DNA of 54,610 bases from Bdellovibrionales bacterium GWB1_55_8 (GCA_001769835.1 MEPR01000051.1:1-54610), one strand, 5' to 3'. Counted from the first letter of the stretch, positions 16,194 through 25,367 are shown. Translations and numbers: made by a program. The notes: generated by a model not told the origin, from the letters alone.

Positions 16194-17234
16194 ATGCGCC
16201 ACTACATGGAACCCATCATGTTTCTTCTGCTTGCCTTGCTATCCATCCAACCAACGTCCTCGTCCGCAGCGTTGACTGAAGAACCCAGGGGAAATGGGCG
16301 ATTCTCCTTCCTTGATGAATTGGAAAAACATCCGGATCCATGGACTCAGGAAACATCAGGTGAAGATGCACATCTGACGGGGGACGCGGAAGATAACTTG
16401 CCGGAGCTAAGCATCGATCTTACCCCGTTCTACCGGGACTTCGCGCAAGACGGTATTGTCAATATCTACATGGGGTATGGCTACGAGGCCTATTCTCCTG
16501 GTAAAGGCGCTCAGCTCTACAAAATGCTGAACTTATTGGGATCAAAAGAAGACCTCGAGCTCCTCTTTGCACCGCTTGAACGGGATCAGCAAACCGTCCG
16601 ATTCCGCGACGTGAGACGCGGAATCGACTACCAGATACAAATTGGACCTGAGCGGGACGATTACAGGCGTGCCTTTTCCAAGTACGAAGTGGTCATGTAC
16701 ACCGGCCACTCCCGCTACGGGCGCGGACCTGCTTTTGGCACGTTCTGGAACTACTACAGAATGGGAGACCGGTTCGAAACCATCGAGGTGGACACAAGGA
16801 ATCCATATTTTGATTTTGAGCCAATCGTCCTGACGGAACGTTTTCCACTCCTGAAAATTCTGCTGGGTGGATTTCCGTTTCCGTATCAGTACCGCGGGCA
16901 GCAGACAAACACCTCTTATCTTCCAAGCACGTCCTACACGAAAAACATTCCCGGCGGCAATGCGGACCTTGCCACAACGAAATTCATTCCCGGCCGCCAG
17001 ATCCTGTATTTTCATTCCTGCAAAAACAGGAAGTACTGGCGGAATGCCATTCGCTCCGTACTGACGGATCCCGCCAGGAAAGTGGTTTTCGGCACCAGCA
17101 ATGACTCATTCGGGGGCGCCCGACCCGACTCCGTCCTCATCATCTCAATTGTTCGGCAGCTTGCCCGCACCGAAGAGATCGTGAGCGACCTGAATGCCAC
17201 GCAGGACTGCAATCAATGCTTTACGAGTTACTGA
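16194..17234 (+). CDS. Secreted protein with clan-CD-like His/Cys signature, copy 1
   Basis: 346 residues from the ATG at 16194, which begins a signal peptide (hydrophobic core F-L-L-L-A-L-L-S-I, cleaved near S-S-A-A); no clear ribosome site precedes it. It is a paralogue of the next gene. Two conserved blocks stand out. One is a hydrophobic strand then G-H-S (Y-E-V-V-M-Y-T-G-H-S-R-Y-G-R-G, His172); the other is a hydrophobic strand then S-C (I-L-Y-F-H-S-C-K-N, Cys276). Strand-His and strand-Cys in this order and spacing resemble clan CD cysteine peptidases (caspase, CHAT, separase), although those usually have H-G. It ends D-C-N-Q-C-F-T-S-Y with a C-terminal C-x-x-C. Protease activity is inference. 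Confidence 0.7.
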   Translation: MRHYMEPIMFLLLALLSIQPTSSSAALTEEPRGNGRFSFLDELEKHPDPWTQETSGEDAHLTGDAEDNLPELSIDLTPFYRDFAQDGIVNIYMGYGYEAYSPGKGAQLYKMLNLLGSKEDLELLFAPLERDQQTVRFRDVRRGIDYQIQIGPERDDYRRAFSKYEVVMYTGHSRYGRGPAFGTFWNYYRMGDRFETIEVDTRNPYFDFEPIVLTERFPLLKILLGGFPFPYQYRGQQTNTSYLPSTSYTKNIPGGNADLATTKFIPGRQILYFHSCKNRKYWRNAIRSVLTDPARKVVFGTSNDSFGGARPDSVLIISIVRQLARTEEIVSDLNATQDCNQCFTSY

Positions 17235-17256
17235 TCCCACAAGCCCAGGAGGTTCA

Positions 17257-18252
17257 ATGTACCATCGTGTTCCAGTCATCCTTTCAGTGATCGCGAGCTT
17301 CTGGTTCGGCATCGCGAGCTCAAAAGCAGAACCTCACAGCTTTGATTTCCTGGATCCAATCGACCAACAACCCACGGCATGGGAGCCCGAGCGCAGCAGG
17401 GATTCGCGCGAGACACAGGATCCGATCGAGGTTGACCTTCGTCCTTATTATCGTGAGTTCACGCGAGACGGAATAATCAATATCTACATCGGTTACGGTG
17501 TCGAGGCCTATTATCCCGAAAGGTCCGCACAGATCTTTGAAATGCTGAAGGCTTTGGGAAAACACCATGAACTCGCCCTCACCAATTGGTCCCTGAGCGA
17601 CGACAAAAGAATTGTCTCATTTCGTGATTCGCTGAATGGCGTTCGCTTCAATATCACCGTCGAACACGAAAGAAACCAGTTCATTAACGCCTTCTCGACA
17701 CATGAACTGGTGATGTATCATGGCCATTCCCGCAGGGGTAAAGGCCCTGCTTTCGGCGCATTCGAGAACTATTTTCGAATGGGACGAAAATACAAATCGC
17801 TTGAAGTGGATACGAGAAATATCTACTTCCGCGACGAGCCGATACTTAAGACCGATCTTTACCCACCACTGACAGAGTATTTCTTCGGCCAGCCGTTCCT
17901 TTATCAGTACAGAGGGCAGAAGAACAAGAAATCAAAACTTCCTCCTACCTCCTATACAAAAAACATCCCCGGCCTGGATGTGGACCTCGCAAAGACGCGC
18001 TTCCTGCCGGGAAGGCAGTTGTTGTATTTTTATTCGTGCAAAAACCGGAAATACTGGCGCGAATCCATTCGCTCCCTTTTCCCAGACCCGAATCAGAAAC
18101 TGGTCTTCGGAACATTCAAAGACGGCTTTGGCGGAACGAAGCCGGAAGCACTGATGATCATTTCTGTCGTCCGACAACTCCAGGATTCCTTCAACGTTCT
18201 TGAACTATTGAACGCATCCAAAGACTGCGACCATTGCTTTACAAGTTATTAG
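17257..18252 (+). CDS. Secreted protein with clan-CD-like His/Cys signature, copy 2
   Basis: 331 residues. The ATG at 17257 has AGGAGG six bases upstream and starts a signal peptide (to about residue 24), so this start is well supported. It is collinear with the preceding gene: P-Y-Y-R-E-F-T-R-D-G-I-I-N-I-Y-I-G-Y-G, E-L-V-M-Y-H-G-H-S-R-R-G-K-G-P-A-F-G (His157), T-S-Y-T-K-N-I-P-G, and L-L-Y-F-Y-S-C-K-N-R-K-Y-W (Cys261). Both copies end in D-C-x-x-C-F-T-S-Y. The N-terminal 40 mature residues differ. The pair probably arose by tandem duplication and may form a heteromer. It is 22 bases after copy 1 and 11 before the DUF11-like gene, in one operon. Confidence 0.75.
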   Translation: MYHRVPVILSVIASFWFGIASSKAEPHSFDFLDPIDQQPTAWEPERSRDSRETQDPIEVDLRPYYREFTRDGIINIYIGYGVEAYYPERSAQIFEMLKALGKHHELALTNWSLSDDKRIVSFRDSLNGVRFNITVEHERNQFINAFSTHELVMYHGHSRRGKGPAFGAFENYFRMGRKYKSLEVDTRNIYFRDEPILKTDLYPPLTEYFFGQPFLYQYRGQKNKKSKLPPTSYTKNIPGLDVDLAKTRFLPGRQLLYFYSCKNRKYWRESIRSLFPDPNQKLVFGTFKDGFGGTKPEALMIISVVRQLQDSFNVLELLNASKDCDHCFTSY

Positions 18253-18263
18253 AGGGAGCCTGA

Positions 18264-18749
18264 ATGAGTTTACGAAACACCGTCTACCGATCTATTTTGA
18301 CTCTCATCGCCTGTTCCGGCTTTTGGGCAATTCCAAGCAGCCTGGCGGCAGAATCGGCTCCCGACCCGCTGGATCCCTGTCCGTTGAAAATAAGGCTGAT
18401 CGGCCCTCGTGAACTGCCAACCGGAGCCGTCGCGACGTATCTGATCAAGCTGGAAAACAAGAGCAGCTGCCAGCTTTCCGGAGCTTCGCTCAAAGACTAT
18501 TTCCCGGACGCCTCAAGGTTCCGGAGGTCCGACCCCGTACCCACGAAGGTCCAAAAGCACCCCTTACCGAAAGGACCCGAACTGACTTGGGAAGGCCTGG
18601 AGCTTGATCCCGGGCAGGTCGCCTTGTTCGAAATCGGAATGCAGGTTCGCGGCAGCGCGAATGTCGGACGAAAAAGAATCTGCGTCCTGCACCCCGTTTT
18701 GATCGGCGGAAAAACCTGCAAGAACTATCAAATATGGACAATGCCCTGA
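18264..18749 (+). CDS. Secreted DUF11-like (immunoglobulin-fold) protein
   Basis: 161 residues, GAGGGAG ahead of the ATG. The signal peptide ends near S-L-A-A. The mature part is one DUF11/CARDB-like beta-sandwich: I-G-P-R-E-L-P-T-G-A-V-A-T-Y-L-I-K-L-E-N-K-S, then L-S-G-A-S-L-K-D-Y-F-P, L-T-W-E-G-L-E-L-D-P-G-Q-V-A and F-E-I-G-M-Q-V-R. Cysteines at the start, middle and end could be paired. Such modules are usually structural or adhesive. It overlaps the start of the ATP-grasp gene by 16 bases, which ties these secreted proteins to the cytoplasmic biosynthetic enzyme in one transcript. Confidence 0.72.
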   Translation: MSLRNTVYRSILTLIACSGFWAIPSSLAAESAPDPLDPCPLKIRLIGPRELPTGAVATYLIKLENKSSCQLSGASLKDYFPDASRFRRSDPVPTKVQKHPLPKGPELTWEGLELDPGQVALFEIGMQVRGSANVGRKRICVLHPVLIGGKTCKNYQIWTMP

Positions 18750-20305
18750 AAATGGCTGTCTGGACTAGCGTAAGCGAGGATGTGGCACCAAGCCCGAGAA
18801 TGATCATCCGCGCCGCGGAAGCCCGGGGCATTCCATGGACCTACAGGAAAGACCTCGATCTGCTGCAGCTTGGACAGGGCTCCCAGCGTCGCTGGATTCG
18901 AGCGATGACCACCTGCCTCGAAAGCGATGTGGCGGTTGACCTGGCTCAAGACAAGCAGGTCACGAAATCACTCCTCCAGTCGTCCGGCATTCCGGTTCCG
19001 CGGGGATTTTCCGTGAAGAGCGTCGAATCTGCGGTGGCTGCGGCCGAACAGTTGAATGGCCCTTTTGTCGTGAAGCCGGTAGACGGTCACAAGGGGAAGG
19101 GCGTTTCCACGGGACTGAACACAACCGAGCAGGTGATTCAAGCGTACAAATATGCGTCCCGTTACGCTCGCGCCATCCTCATTGAGGAGCAGCTGCTCGG
19201 CCGTGATTTCCGCGTTCTCGTGGTAAATGGAAAAGTGTTCGCCGCTGCGGAAAGGATCCCGGCGCATGTAACGGGAGACGGCGTCCACTCAATCGCGGAG
19301 TTGATCGACATTGAAAACCGAAACCCTTTGCGAGGGTCCGGGCGCGATAAACCGATGACCCGGCTCAGGCTCGACGCCATTGCGGACGCATTTTTAAGCA
19401 AAGCCGGCAAAAATCGCGAAGATGTCCCGCCAGCTGGATCAATTGTGACACTCAGAGGAAACGCTAATCTGTCCCAGGGAGGATGCGCTGACGACGTCAC
19501 TGATGGAATTCACCCGGAAGTACGAAATATCTGTGAGAGGGCTGCACGCATCCTGGGATTACCCCTATGCGGAATTGATCTCATTCTCCGGGACGTTTCT
19601 CGTCCACTATCTGATCAAAGAATAGGAATCATTGAAGTGAACGCAGGACCTGGCATCCGGGTGCATCACTTCCCACGACGAGGGCCTTCGCGTGATGCCG
19701 GAGCCGCGATCCTGGACTATCTCTATCCAGATCACGGGGACGGCAGAATTCCTGTCTTCGGAGTATTTGGTTCCGCTGACATCGCCCTCGTCATCGAAGA
19801 AGAACTGAGAAGGACAGGGCTTCGCGTGGGACTTGCGAACCCAAAGGGCACCTTTGTCGATTCCAAAATAGTTTCCAGCACGAGCACGATCAATCCGGCG
19901 CACCTCCTCCTCGGAGATCCGGGCGTGGACGCGGCGATATTCGAGACAACTCTCTCCCCGACGCACGACCTCCCGGAACTCGATATAGCGGTGCTTGCCA
20001 GTTCTGCCGTGGAGCCGGGATCAATCATCGCTCGCTTATTGCCAGCGGGAAAACTGGTCGTGAATGCGGACGATATGGAACTCGTGAATCATGAGCGGAT
20101 CGTGAACTATCCCGTTCAAAAGCTGGTGTTAGTCTCTGCGCAACCGAATTCGCCTTCGGTCCAGGATCACCTGGCGCGCGGCGGTTCAGCTTTCTTTCCG
20201 CCAGAGAGGCAAATGATTGCACATTCGTACCGTCTCGAATCGATTGCCGCGATTGCGGCTTGCAGGTCCATTCCCTCTAGACCGAACAGATTGCACGCGC
20301 GTTGA
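18734..20305 (+). CDS. Cyanophycin-synthetase-like ATP-grasp ligase with a degenerate Mur-like domain
   Basis: 523 residues. After a CphA-type linker (R-G-I-P-W-T-Y-R, then L-L-Q-L-G-Q-G, 31-49) comes a full ATP-grasp domain (72-330): D-K-Q-V-T-K-S-L-L, F-V-V-K-P-V-D-G-H-K-G-K-G (111-123), E-E-Q-L-L-G-R-D-F-R and the Mg-binding E-V-N-A-G-P-G (301-307). It then enters the Mur-ligase half at G-R-I-P-V, but where CphA has G-T-N-G-K-T-T this protein has G-S-A-D-I-A-L (346-352). The P-loop is lost and the domain is cut short. The N-terminal CphA domain is also absent; CphA is normally near 870 residues. It probably adds amino acids using ATP. A separate protein at 21992-23416 keeps the intact Mur half. 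The 3' end overlaps the convergent ABC gene by 29 bases. Confidence 0.85.
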   Translation: MDNALKMAVWTSVSEDVAPSPRMIIRAAEARGIPWTYRKDLDLLQLGQGSQRRWIRAMTTCLESDVAVDLAQDKQVTKSLLQSSGIPVPRGFSVKSVESAVAAAEQLNGPFVVKPVDGHKGKGVSTGLNTTEQVIQAYKYASRYARAILIEEQLLGRDFRVLVVNGKVFAAAERIPAHVTGDGVHSIAELIDIENRNPLRGSGRDKPMTRLRLDAIADAFLSKAGKNREDVPPAGSIVTLRGNANLSQGGCADDVTDGIHPEVRNICERAARILGLPLCGIDLILRDVSRPLSDQRIGIIEVNAGPGIRVHHFPRRGPSRDAGAAILDYLYPDHGDGRIPVFGVFGSADIALVIEEELRRTGLRVGLANPKGTFVDSKIVSSTSTINPAHLLLGDPGVDAAIFETTLSPTHDLPELDIAVLASSAVEPGSIIARLLPAGKLVVNADDMELVNHERIVNYPVQKLVLVSAQPNSPSVQDHLARGGSAFFPPERQMIAHSYRLESIAAIAACRSIPSRPNRLHAR

Positions 20306-21995
20306 AAAAGCGCGACGCTGGCCCGTTTGCGCCAAATACAGTCTGAGGCGCCCCCGTTTCAACGATTGCACCGTCTTCCATGTACCAGACGGTATCCGCC
20401 GATCGCGCGAAATTCATGTTATGCGATACCATAAGCACCGTACCGGGATAATTCGCCATCACCTTCTCGAGAACAGAAGAGGAGCGCGGGTCCAGATTGG
20501 CATCCGCTTCATCCAGCAAAAGAATGGAAGGAGAACCGACGAGCGCGCGCGCCAGGGATATCCGCTGACGTTGTCCAAGCGAAAGGTTGGCGCCCCCCTC
20601 CGTAATTCGCGTCCGCAGGCCGTCCGGCAGTTCTTTTATAATTTCCTCCACGCCACAGAGCTTCAGGACTCGGGCAATCTCATCCTCGGGAGCCTCGGGC
20701 CAGCGATAGCGGAGGTTCTCCTCGATCGGCCCGCGTAGCAGGGGAAGGTCCGGACTCACCATTCCGAGCCTGTGCCTCAGTGATGCAAGGCTGTGGTCTG
20801 ATAACTTCTGGCCATCGAGCAGGATCTGACCTTCATCAGGATCAGCAAGCCGCGCCGCCAGGCTGAGGAGGGTCGACTTTCCCGACCCGTTCGGACCGAT
20901 AACGGCGATTCGAGTACCGGGATGCGCGAAAACGGAGATTCCTCGCAAAATCTTGCCGAGGCTCACGCCGCGAAACTCCAGCTTTCCCGAACCAGGCAGG
21001 AGATCAGGAGCAAAGGGCGTATCAACGATCTTACGGGACGTCCGTATGAATTCCACGATCTTACCATTTGAAACGCGGGCCCCGTGCCATAAAACGAAGG
21101 CCGAACTCAAATCGCGAAGCAGTGGCGTGACCAAACCGACAAGCGACATGGCCGCAACTACAGTCCCGCCAGTAGCTCTACCCAACTGAACTTCGTAAGC
21201 GCCAACCAGCAGAACCATTGCGGTCGCCAGGGAAGCCGTTGCATCCCCGATCGACCTGAGCTGAGCACTTGCTCGGGCTTGCGTGATCATGGCTTCTTTC
21301 AGTTTCTCCCCCTGCTTCGCGATCCGTTCGCGTTCACGACCCGACTGGCCGAACGCTTGCACGACGGCGATCGAAGATATCTTATCGTTTACGTTCGCCG
21401 CGAAGATCGACTGACGCCGTCTGGATTCGACAACCGCCTGATGAAGATGTTTTCCCCAAGCGAAGCCCAGGAAACAGCCCACTATGAGGATGGAGGTGGC
21501 GGAGATCGCCATTGCTCGATTCATCCACGCAAGGCCCGCCATCGCGATGACCGTGCTCGCGGTGGCCACGACAATGCGCGCCAGCCCGAGACTGATCCAT
21601 AAACGAAGTACTTTCAAATCGCCAATGAACCGAAGCATCACTCCGCCACGGCTACGCTGCTGGAAGAACCTCACGGATGTATTGCTGATGTGCTCAAAAA
21701 GTCGGATTCGAAGCTGATTTCCATAGTCCTGACCCATGCGCTCCGCATCCACTCTCTCAGCCATTCGAAGCCAGGCTACAAGCAGAGCAGCAAGCGCAAG
21801 CCCCGCTCCATATCTGGCGAAAGTGATCCATTCGACGAACTGTTTTTTATGAGTCAGGTCAAAAGCGAGGTGCATCATTCGTGAGGCAAAAAGGGCAGCG
21901 AAGGCCTGAGTAATCCCGTTCAAGATCAGTTTGGCAAATAGCCAGTATCTTCCCTGCTCCATGATTCCGACAACGCGCTGCTCCCGCGGGATCAT
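20277..21995 (-). CDS. ABC exporter (fused membrane and ATP-binding domains)
   Basis: 572 residues from the ATG at 21995, preferred because GGAGG lies seven bases upstream and because it forms an ATGA overlap with the Mur-ligase gene; the frame is open to 22061. The membrane domain (about residues 10-310) has six predicted helices. The nucleotide-binding domain has Walker A G-P-N-G-S-G-K-S-T (367-375), signature L-S-L-G-Q-R-Q-R, Walker B S-I-L-L-L-D-E-A-D and the switch V-S-H-N. This is the layout of a type IV ABC exporter half-transporter (MsbA/peptide exporter class), working as a homodimer. No peptidase C39 domain is present. Translational coupling to the Mur-like ligase implies that it exports the ligase product; the cargo is unknown. 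Confidence 0.88.
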   Translation of the reverse strand: MIPREQRVVGIMEQGRYWLFAKLILNGITQAFAALFASRMMHLAFDLTHKKQFVEWITFARYGAGLALAALLVAWLRMAERVDAERMGQDYGNQLRIRLFEHISNTSVRFFQQRSRGGVMLRFIGDLKVLRLWISLGLARIVVATASTVIAMAGLAWMNRAMAISATSILIVGCFLGFAWGKHLHQAVVESRRRQSIFAANVNDKISSIAVVQAFGQSGRERERIAKQGEKLKEAMITQARASAQLRSIGDATASLATAMVLLVGAYEVQLGRATGGTVVAAMSLVGLVTPLLRDLSSAFVLWHGARVSNGKIVEFIRTSRKIVDTPFAPDLLPGSGKLEFRGVSLGKILRGISVFAHPGTRIAVIGPNGSGKSTLLSLAARLADPDEGQILLDGQKLSDHSLASLRHRLGMVSPDLPLLRGPIEENLRYRWPEAPEDEIARVLKLCGVEEIIKELPDGLRTRITEGGANLSLGQRQRISLARALVGSPSILLLDEADANLDPRSSSVLEKVMANYPGTVLMVSHNMNFARSADTVWYMEDGAIVETGAPQTVFGANGPASRFFNARAICSV

Positions 21996-23416
21996 AATCG
22001 GGCCTCCGTCCTGGATGGCGTTGCACTGAACTCGGCCAGAATTCCAGCAACGGAACTCCATTCGTCGTGAAAGAGCACAGTCAAGTCATCGGATCCCATG
22101 CGTTCAATACAGTTCCGCAAAGCATCCGCACCATTTAGAATGATTTCCACATTTGTCGTTTCCGCTTCTTCTCGGATCGCCGCAGCCATGATTTCGGCCA
22201 ATTCACCGGGCGCTCTCCCACGAAGATCTTCATCCTCCCTCAATACGATGTTAGGAAAATAGCGGGCTGCGATGCGAGCGGAACTCCGCAGGAGCGAATC
22301 CGCACGGTCACCTGGAAGTCCTAAAATGCAGATGACAGTTGAGGCATGCCTCGTCTTCACCCATTCCCCGATAACGCGGATGGCTTCCGGATTATGGCCG
22401 TAATCAACAAGCAAGTGCCCTCGTTTCAGACGGTAAAGGTTCATCCTGCCTCTATTGTGCGTCTCATTTTCGAAAGTGCGTATGCTCACGGCAACCCCGG
22501 ATGGGGATCGGCCGAGTGCGCGGACAGCTGCTATCGCGGCAAGTGCATTGGAAAGTTGGAAGAGAGCGGTACCTCCCAGCGACGAGCCGACTTCATGGGC
22601 AGGCAGAAGCGCACGCTCTCCTTCCGGGCTCTCCGGGTTTCCTGGACCGGCCTCCATGATAACGCCGTCCTTCAGGTAATAAGCGCGCCCTCCTCTTTGA
22701 AGGTGCGACCGAACGAACTGATTTCCAGGACGGCGTGAGAATAGAACAAGACTCTTCGGACCTTGCTCGAAACCACCGGAACCCGCGAGCCTCACCAGCA
22801 GATCGTCATCGGCATTGAGGACCAGCGTTCCGTCTGAAAGAACTCGATCAGCCACGACTTTCTTGATCCGAATCAGATCGTCCATTGTTCGGATACCATC
22901 CTGGCCTATGTGGTCCGGTTGAATATTCGTCAATACTGCGACATCGGCGGCATCGTAACCCAGGCCTGCCCGAACAATCCCTCCACGGGCCGTCTCAAGA
23001 ACAGCTACCTCGACCGAAGCGTCCGACAAGATCCTTCTTGCGGAGCGCGGTCCTGTCATATCGCCGGGTTTGACGCAAACACCCCGGATAAAGATCCCGT
23101 CGGTACTGGTCATTCCTACCGAGCTCCCGGACTCTGACAGGAGGTGACTGATCATTCGGGTGACGGTGGTTTTTCCATTGGTTCCCGTGATCGAAACGAC
23201 CGGGATCCGGAATGCGGCGGAATTCAGAGTGGCGAACTCCTGCGCGATTTGCTTTACACGCGCCATCGAATCGATGCGAACGCGGCGACCCTTCGTTCCA
23301 TACCCGATCTGCAGGGACATATCGCGATGGAAAAACCATGGAATACCCGAGCGACTGGCTGTTTCCAGAACTTCGCGAAGAGCGGGATCGAGCTGAGGAT
23401 TGCTGATACGCATCAC
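21992..23416 (-). CDS. Mur-ligase-like enzyme related to the C-terminal half of cyanophycin synthetase
   Basis: 474 residues; GTG at 23416 or ATG at 23413. It opens with a remnant of the CphA linker (S-G-I-P-W-F-F-H-R-D, then L-Q-I-G-Y-G, 23-40) and goes straight into a Mur ligase core: I-P-V-V-S-I-T-G-T-N-G-K-T-T (P-loop 78-84), S-T-D-G-I-F-I-R-G, D-M-T-G-P-R-S-A-R-R, E-T-A-R-G-G-I-V-R, T-N-I-Q-P-D-H-I-G and L-V-D-Y-G-H-N-P-E-A. All of these are hallmarks of the CphA ligase half. The ATP-grasp half is missing and is supplied in trans by the convergent gene at 18734-20305, whose own P-loop is destroyed. The gene is co-translated with the ABC exporter. Reaction inferred: ATP-dependent peptide or isopeptide bond formation. 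Confidence 0.87.
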   Translation of the reverse strand: MMRISNPQLDPALREVLETASRSGIPWFFHRDMSLQIGYGTKGRRVRIDSMARVKQIAQEFATLNSAAFRIPVVSITGTNGKTTVTRMISHLLSESGSSVGMTSTDGIFIRGVCVKPGDMTGPRSARRILSDASVEVAVLETARGGIVRAGLGYDAADVAVLTNIQPDHIGQDGIRTMDDLIRIKKVVADRVLSDGTLVLNADDDLLVRLAGSGGFEQGPKSLVLFSRRPGNQFVRSHLQRGGRAYYLKDGVIMEAGPGNPESPEGERALLPAHEVGSSLGGTALFQLSNALAAIAAVRALGRSPSGVAVSIRTFENETHNRGRMNLYRLKRGHLLVDYGHNPEAIRVIGEWVKTRHASTVICILGLPGDRADSLLRSSARIAARYFPNIVLREDEDLRGRAPGELAEIMAAAIREEAETTNVEIILNGADALRNCIERMGSDDLTVLFHDEWSSVAGILAEFSATPSRTEARL

Positions 23417-23458
23417 GACTACATCACTTGCACAAAGGACGCCTGATCCTCAGGCAAA

Positions 23459-23488
23459 GGGGGCGCGCCCCTTTCGGAACACGCCCCC
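23459..23488 (-). terminator. Hairpin terminator candidate
   Basis: A seven-base G/C stem (23459-23465 with 23482-23488) around a 16-base loop, followed on the minus strand by TTTG. It sits just after the stop of the lipoprotein gene at 23524-25287. The T-tract is short, so efficiency is uncertain. Confidence 0.5.
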
Positions 23489-23523
23489 TCCAACTCAACT
23501 TCAATCGCAGTGCGCCAGAGCCG

Positions 23524-25287
23524 TCATTTGGCCATGTAGAACATTCCTTTCATGGAGCGGTTCTGAAACTCAGCTTCGCAGGCGGGCTTGTCCAGGCTCA
23601 GATTCTTTTGCTCCTCAATGAACTCGACCAGCAGTTTTGAATCCGCGACCTTCTTGAACGTGATCGTCGTTGTCTGGAAGACACGACAGGGAATGTAATC
23701 ACCGTTTCCACCGCGTGCGCCGCGAACGGCTTCCCCTTCCTCACGAATCGTCGCTTCGTTCGGGGAACCGTAGCTCATCAGCCCGAGCAAATGCTCCGAT
23801 CGCGCTTTCTGCGGTCCGTCCTGATCGAGCACGAAGTCGGCAGGACTTTCCGCAGCATAATTGGTTTCAATGCTGCGTAGGCATCCATCATCATCCTGGT
23901 TCTGCCAGTAGTGCTGTGCATAGCACTGCAGCTGAGCCAGCTGACCCTGGGCCGTTCCCGTGCTGATCGTCGAACAGAGCTGATCTTGAGCGACCAGTAC
24001 CGCAACATTGTTCCAGTCAAAACACCCGGCCTCGCCCTGGTTACAGGCGTTTCCTGCGGAATCAAACTCACCGCCGATGTTCTCACATCTCACGCTGGTG
24101 AGAACGCCATCGATCGTGGTAGTGCCTGAGCTCACGCGAAGAAAATACCCACTGCCCAGATCCGTCGATTCGTGACTATTCAGCGCGCCCCAATCGTACA
24201 GCTTGACCGACTGGTTGTCGGCCGTATTCACGCAACCTCCACCCAGATGGATCTGATAGTGGTTACCGCTATCCACGCATTTCCAGCCCGTTTTCGTCTG
24301 TCCGCTCAGGACCACGGCGACCGGGCCACAGGCACGCATTTCATGAAGAGACGTGGCGTTTGCGACATCTTTCCACCCGTCCTCAAGACCGACCGGAAAG
24401 TCGAAAGATCCTTCAGCGACGCCGGACAGACTGAGATCGATTCCGGCTTGCGTTTTAGCTTCCGCGTATGAAAAACCGAGCTTCGAACCACAAGCCTGGA
24501 ACGACTGCTCGGATTGCCAAACCATCAAGGCATAACGTCGTTCAGCAGTGGTGGCACCAGCAGCATACTTGAAGCCGTCCAGGCGCTTCAGGAAAATGTT
24601 CTCTCCGACACGCGGCCCTTTGCACTCATCATTTTGTCCATCACCTGCGCAAGCAGCCACGTAACCTTTCGGAAGGATGAAATCGACGGGCTGAATGGTC
24701 CAGCTGCCCGACGGATCAAATTCCGTTCCGCTGGCAACAGCCACGTTTCTCACCGCGTCCACCTCCGCCAGGTCGGCGACAGCGGTACCCTTTTCGAGAT
24801 CCAGAACGATTGTCCCGAAGCTTGCATCCGCATCAAAAGCGGCGTGCGTGAGAGTCTGATCACTTCCGTCCATGGCTTTTTCGCTTTCGTCCTTGAAGAC
24901 AAGCGTCGCCACAACGTCCTCATCCTTCATGACGAAACAGCCAAACTGCTGGCTTTTTGCGCCCTCCATGGTCACCTTGAACTTTCCATCGACGTCCACA
25001 CTTCCTACCCCCGACGTGGGAGGCAGAGCGAAGGTAACGCAGTAAACAGTGAGTTCAGACAGAGCCTGAACACTGAGCAGCGACGCAAACCGCAAGCCCT
25101 CCGCAGAACTCAAGGCATCAGCATCGACTTTGAATGCCGAACTCACGCGAGCACCACCACCGTCTGTCGCAGTGGAAAGCTGACCGCTGATACTGAGCGA
25201 TTCAGCGGAAAGCAAATCTGACTTTGCGCAACCACTTCCGGCCGCCAACGCTAACGAGATCAGTATGACGAGATCATGCGATTTCAT
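23524..25287 (-). CDS. Large secreted lipoprotein, unknown function
   Basis: 587 residues. The signal peptide ends in G-S-G-C-A-K-S, a lipobox with Cys at residue 20. The mature protein is rich in Gly, Ser and acidic residues with about 14 cysteines spread over the C-terminal two thirds (for example V-A-A-C-A-G-D, K-W-K-C-V-D-S, G-G-G-C-V-N-T), suggesting several disulfide-linked beta domains. No catalytic or binding motif is recognised. An upstream region with two hairpins (25311-25367) separates it from the CNNM/CBS gene, and a terminator candidate follows. Codon use and base composition look like those of its neighbours. It may be a surface protein; that is inference from the lipobox alone. 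Confidence 0.7.
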   Translation of the reverse strand: MKSHDLVILISLALAAGSGCAKSDLLSAESLSISGQLSTATDGGGARVSSAFKVDADALSSAEGLRFASLLSVQALSELTVYCVTFALPPTSGVGSVDVDGKFKVTMEGAKSQQFGCFVMKDEDVVATLVFKDESEKAMDGSDQTLTHAAFDADASFGTIVLDLEKGTAVADLAEVDAVRNVAVASGTEFDPSGSWTIQPVDFILPKGYVAACAGDGQNDECKGPRVGENIFLKRLDGFKYAAGATTAERRYALMVWQSEQSFQACGSKLGFSYAEAKTQAGIDLSLSGVAEGSFDFPVGLEDGWKDVANATSLHEMRACGPVAVVLSGQTKTGWKCVDSGNHYQIHLGGGCVNTADNQSVKLYDWGALNSHESTDLGSGYFLRVSSGTTTIDGVLTSVRCENIGGEFDSAGNACNQGEAGCFDWNNVAVLVAQDQLCSTISTGTAQGQLAQLQCYAQHYWQNQDDDGCLRSIETNYAAESPADFVLDQDGPQKARSEHLLGLMSYGSPNEATIREEGEAVRGARGGNGDYIPCRVFQTTTITFKKVADSKLLVEFIEEQKNLSLDKPACEAEFQNRSMKGMFYMAK

Positions 25288-25310
25288 AACTACTACTCCT
25301 TCAGTTAATT

Positions 25311-25367
25311 GCGGCGGGATCCTGCCAGTCCTCTGACAGTGCGCCGCAGGTGCTCTGGTAAAGCACC
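25311..25367. other. Two hairpins in the gap between the lipoprotein and CNNM/CBS genes
   Basis: The six bases at 25349-25354 pair perfectly with 25362-25367 around a seven-base loop. GCGGCG at 25311-25316 pairs with 25342-25347, enclosing CTGCCAG/CTGACAG. Read on the minus strand they lie after the CNNM/CBS gene and before the lipoprotein ATG. They could act as a terminator without a T-tract or as a 5' leader structure. Confidence 0.4.

Noticed and set aside
18734-23416. Ordinary cyanophycin synthetase gene broken by an insertion
   Set aside because: The two halves lie on opposite strands, each has its own linker copy and partner operon, and the ATP-grasp protein carries its own altered Mur region, so this is not a simple disruption.
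24514-25221. 235-codon plus-strand frame
   Set aside because: Opposite the lipoprotein gene, without ribosome site or domain.
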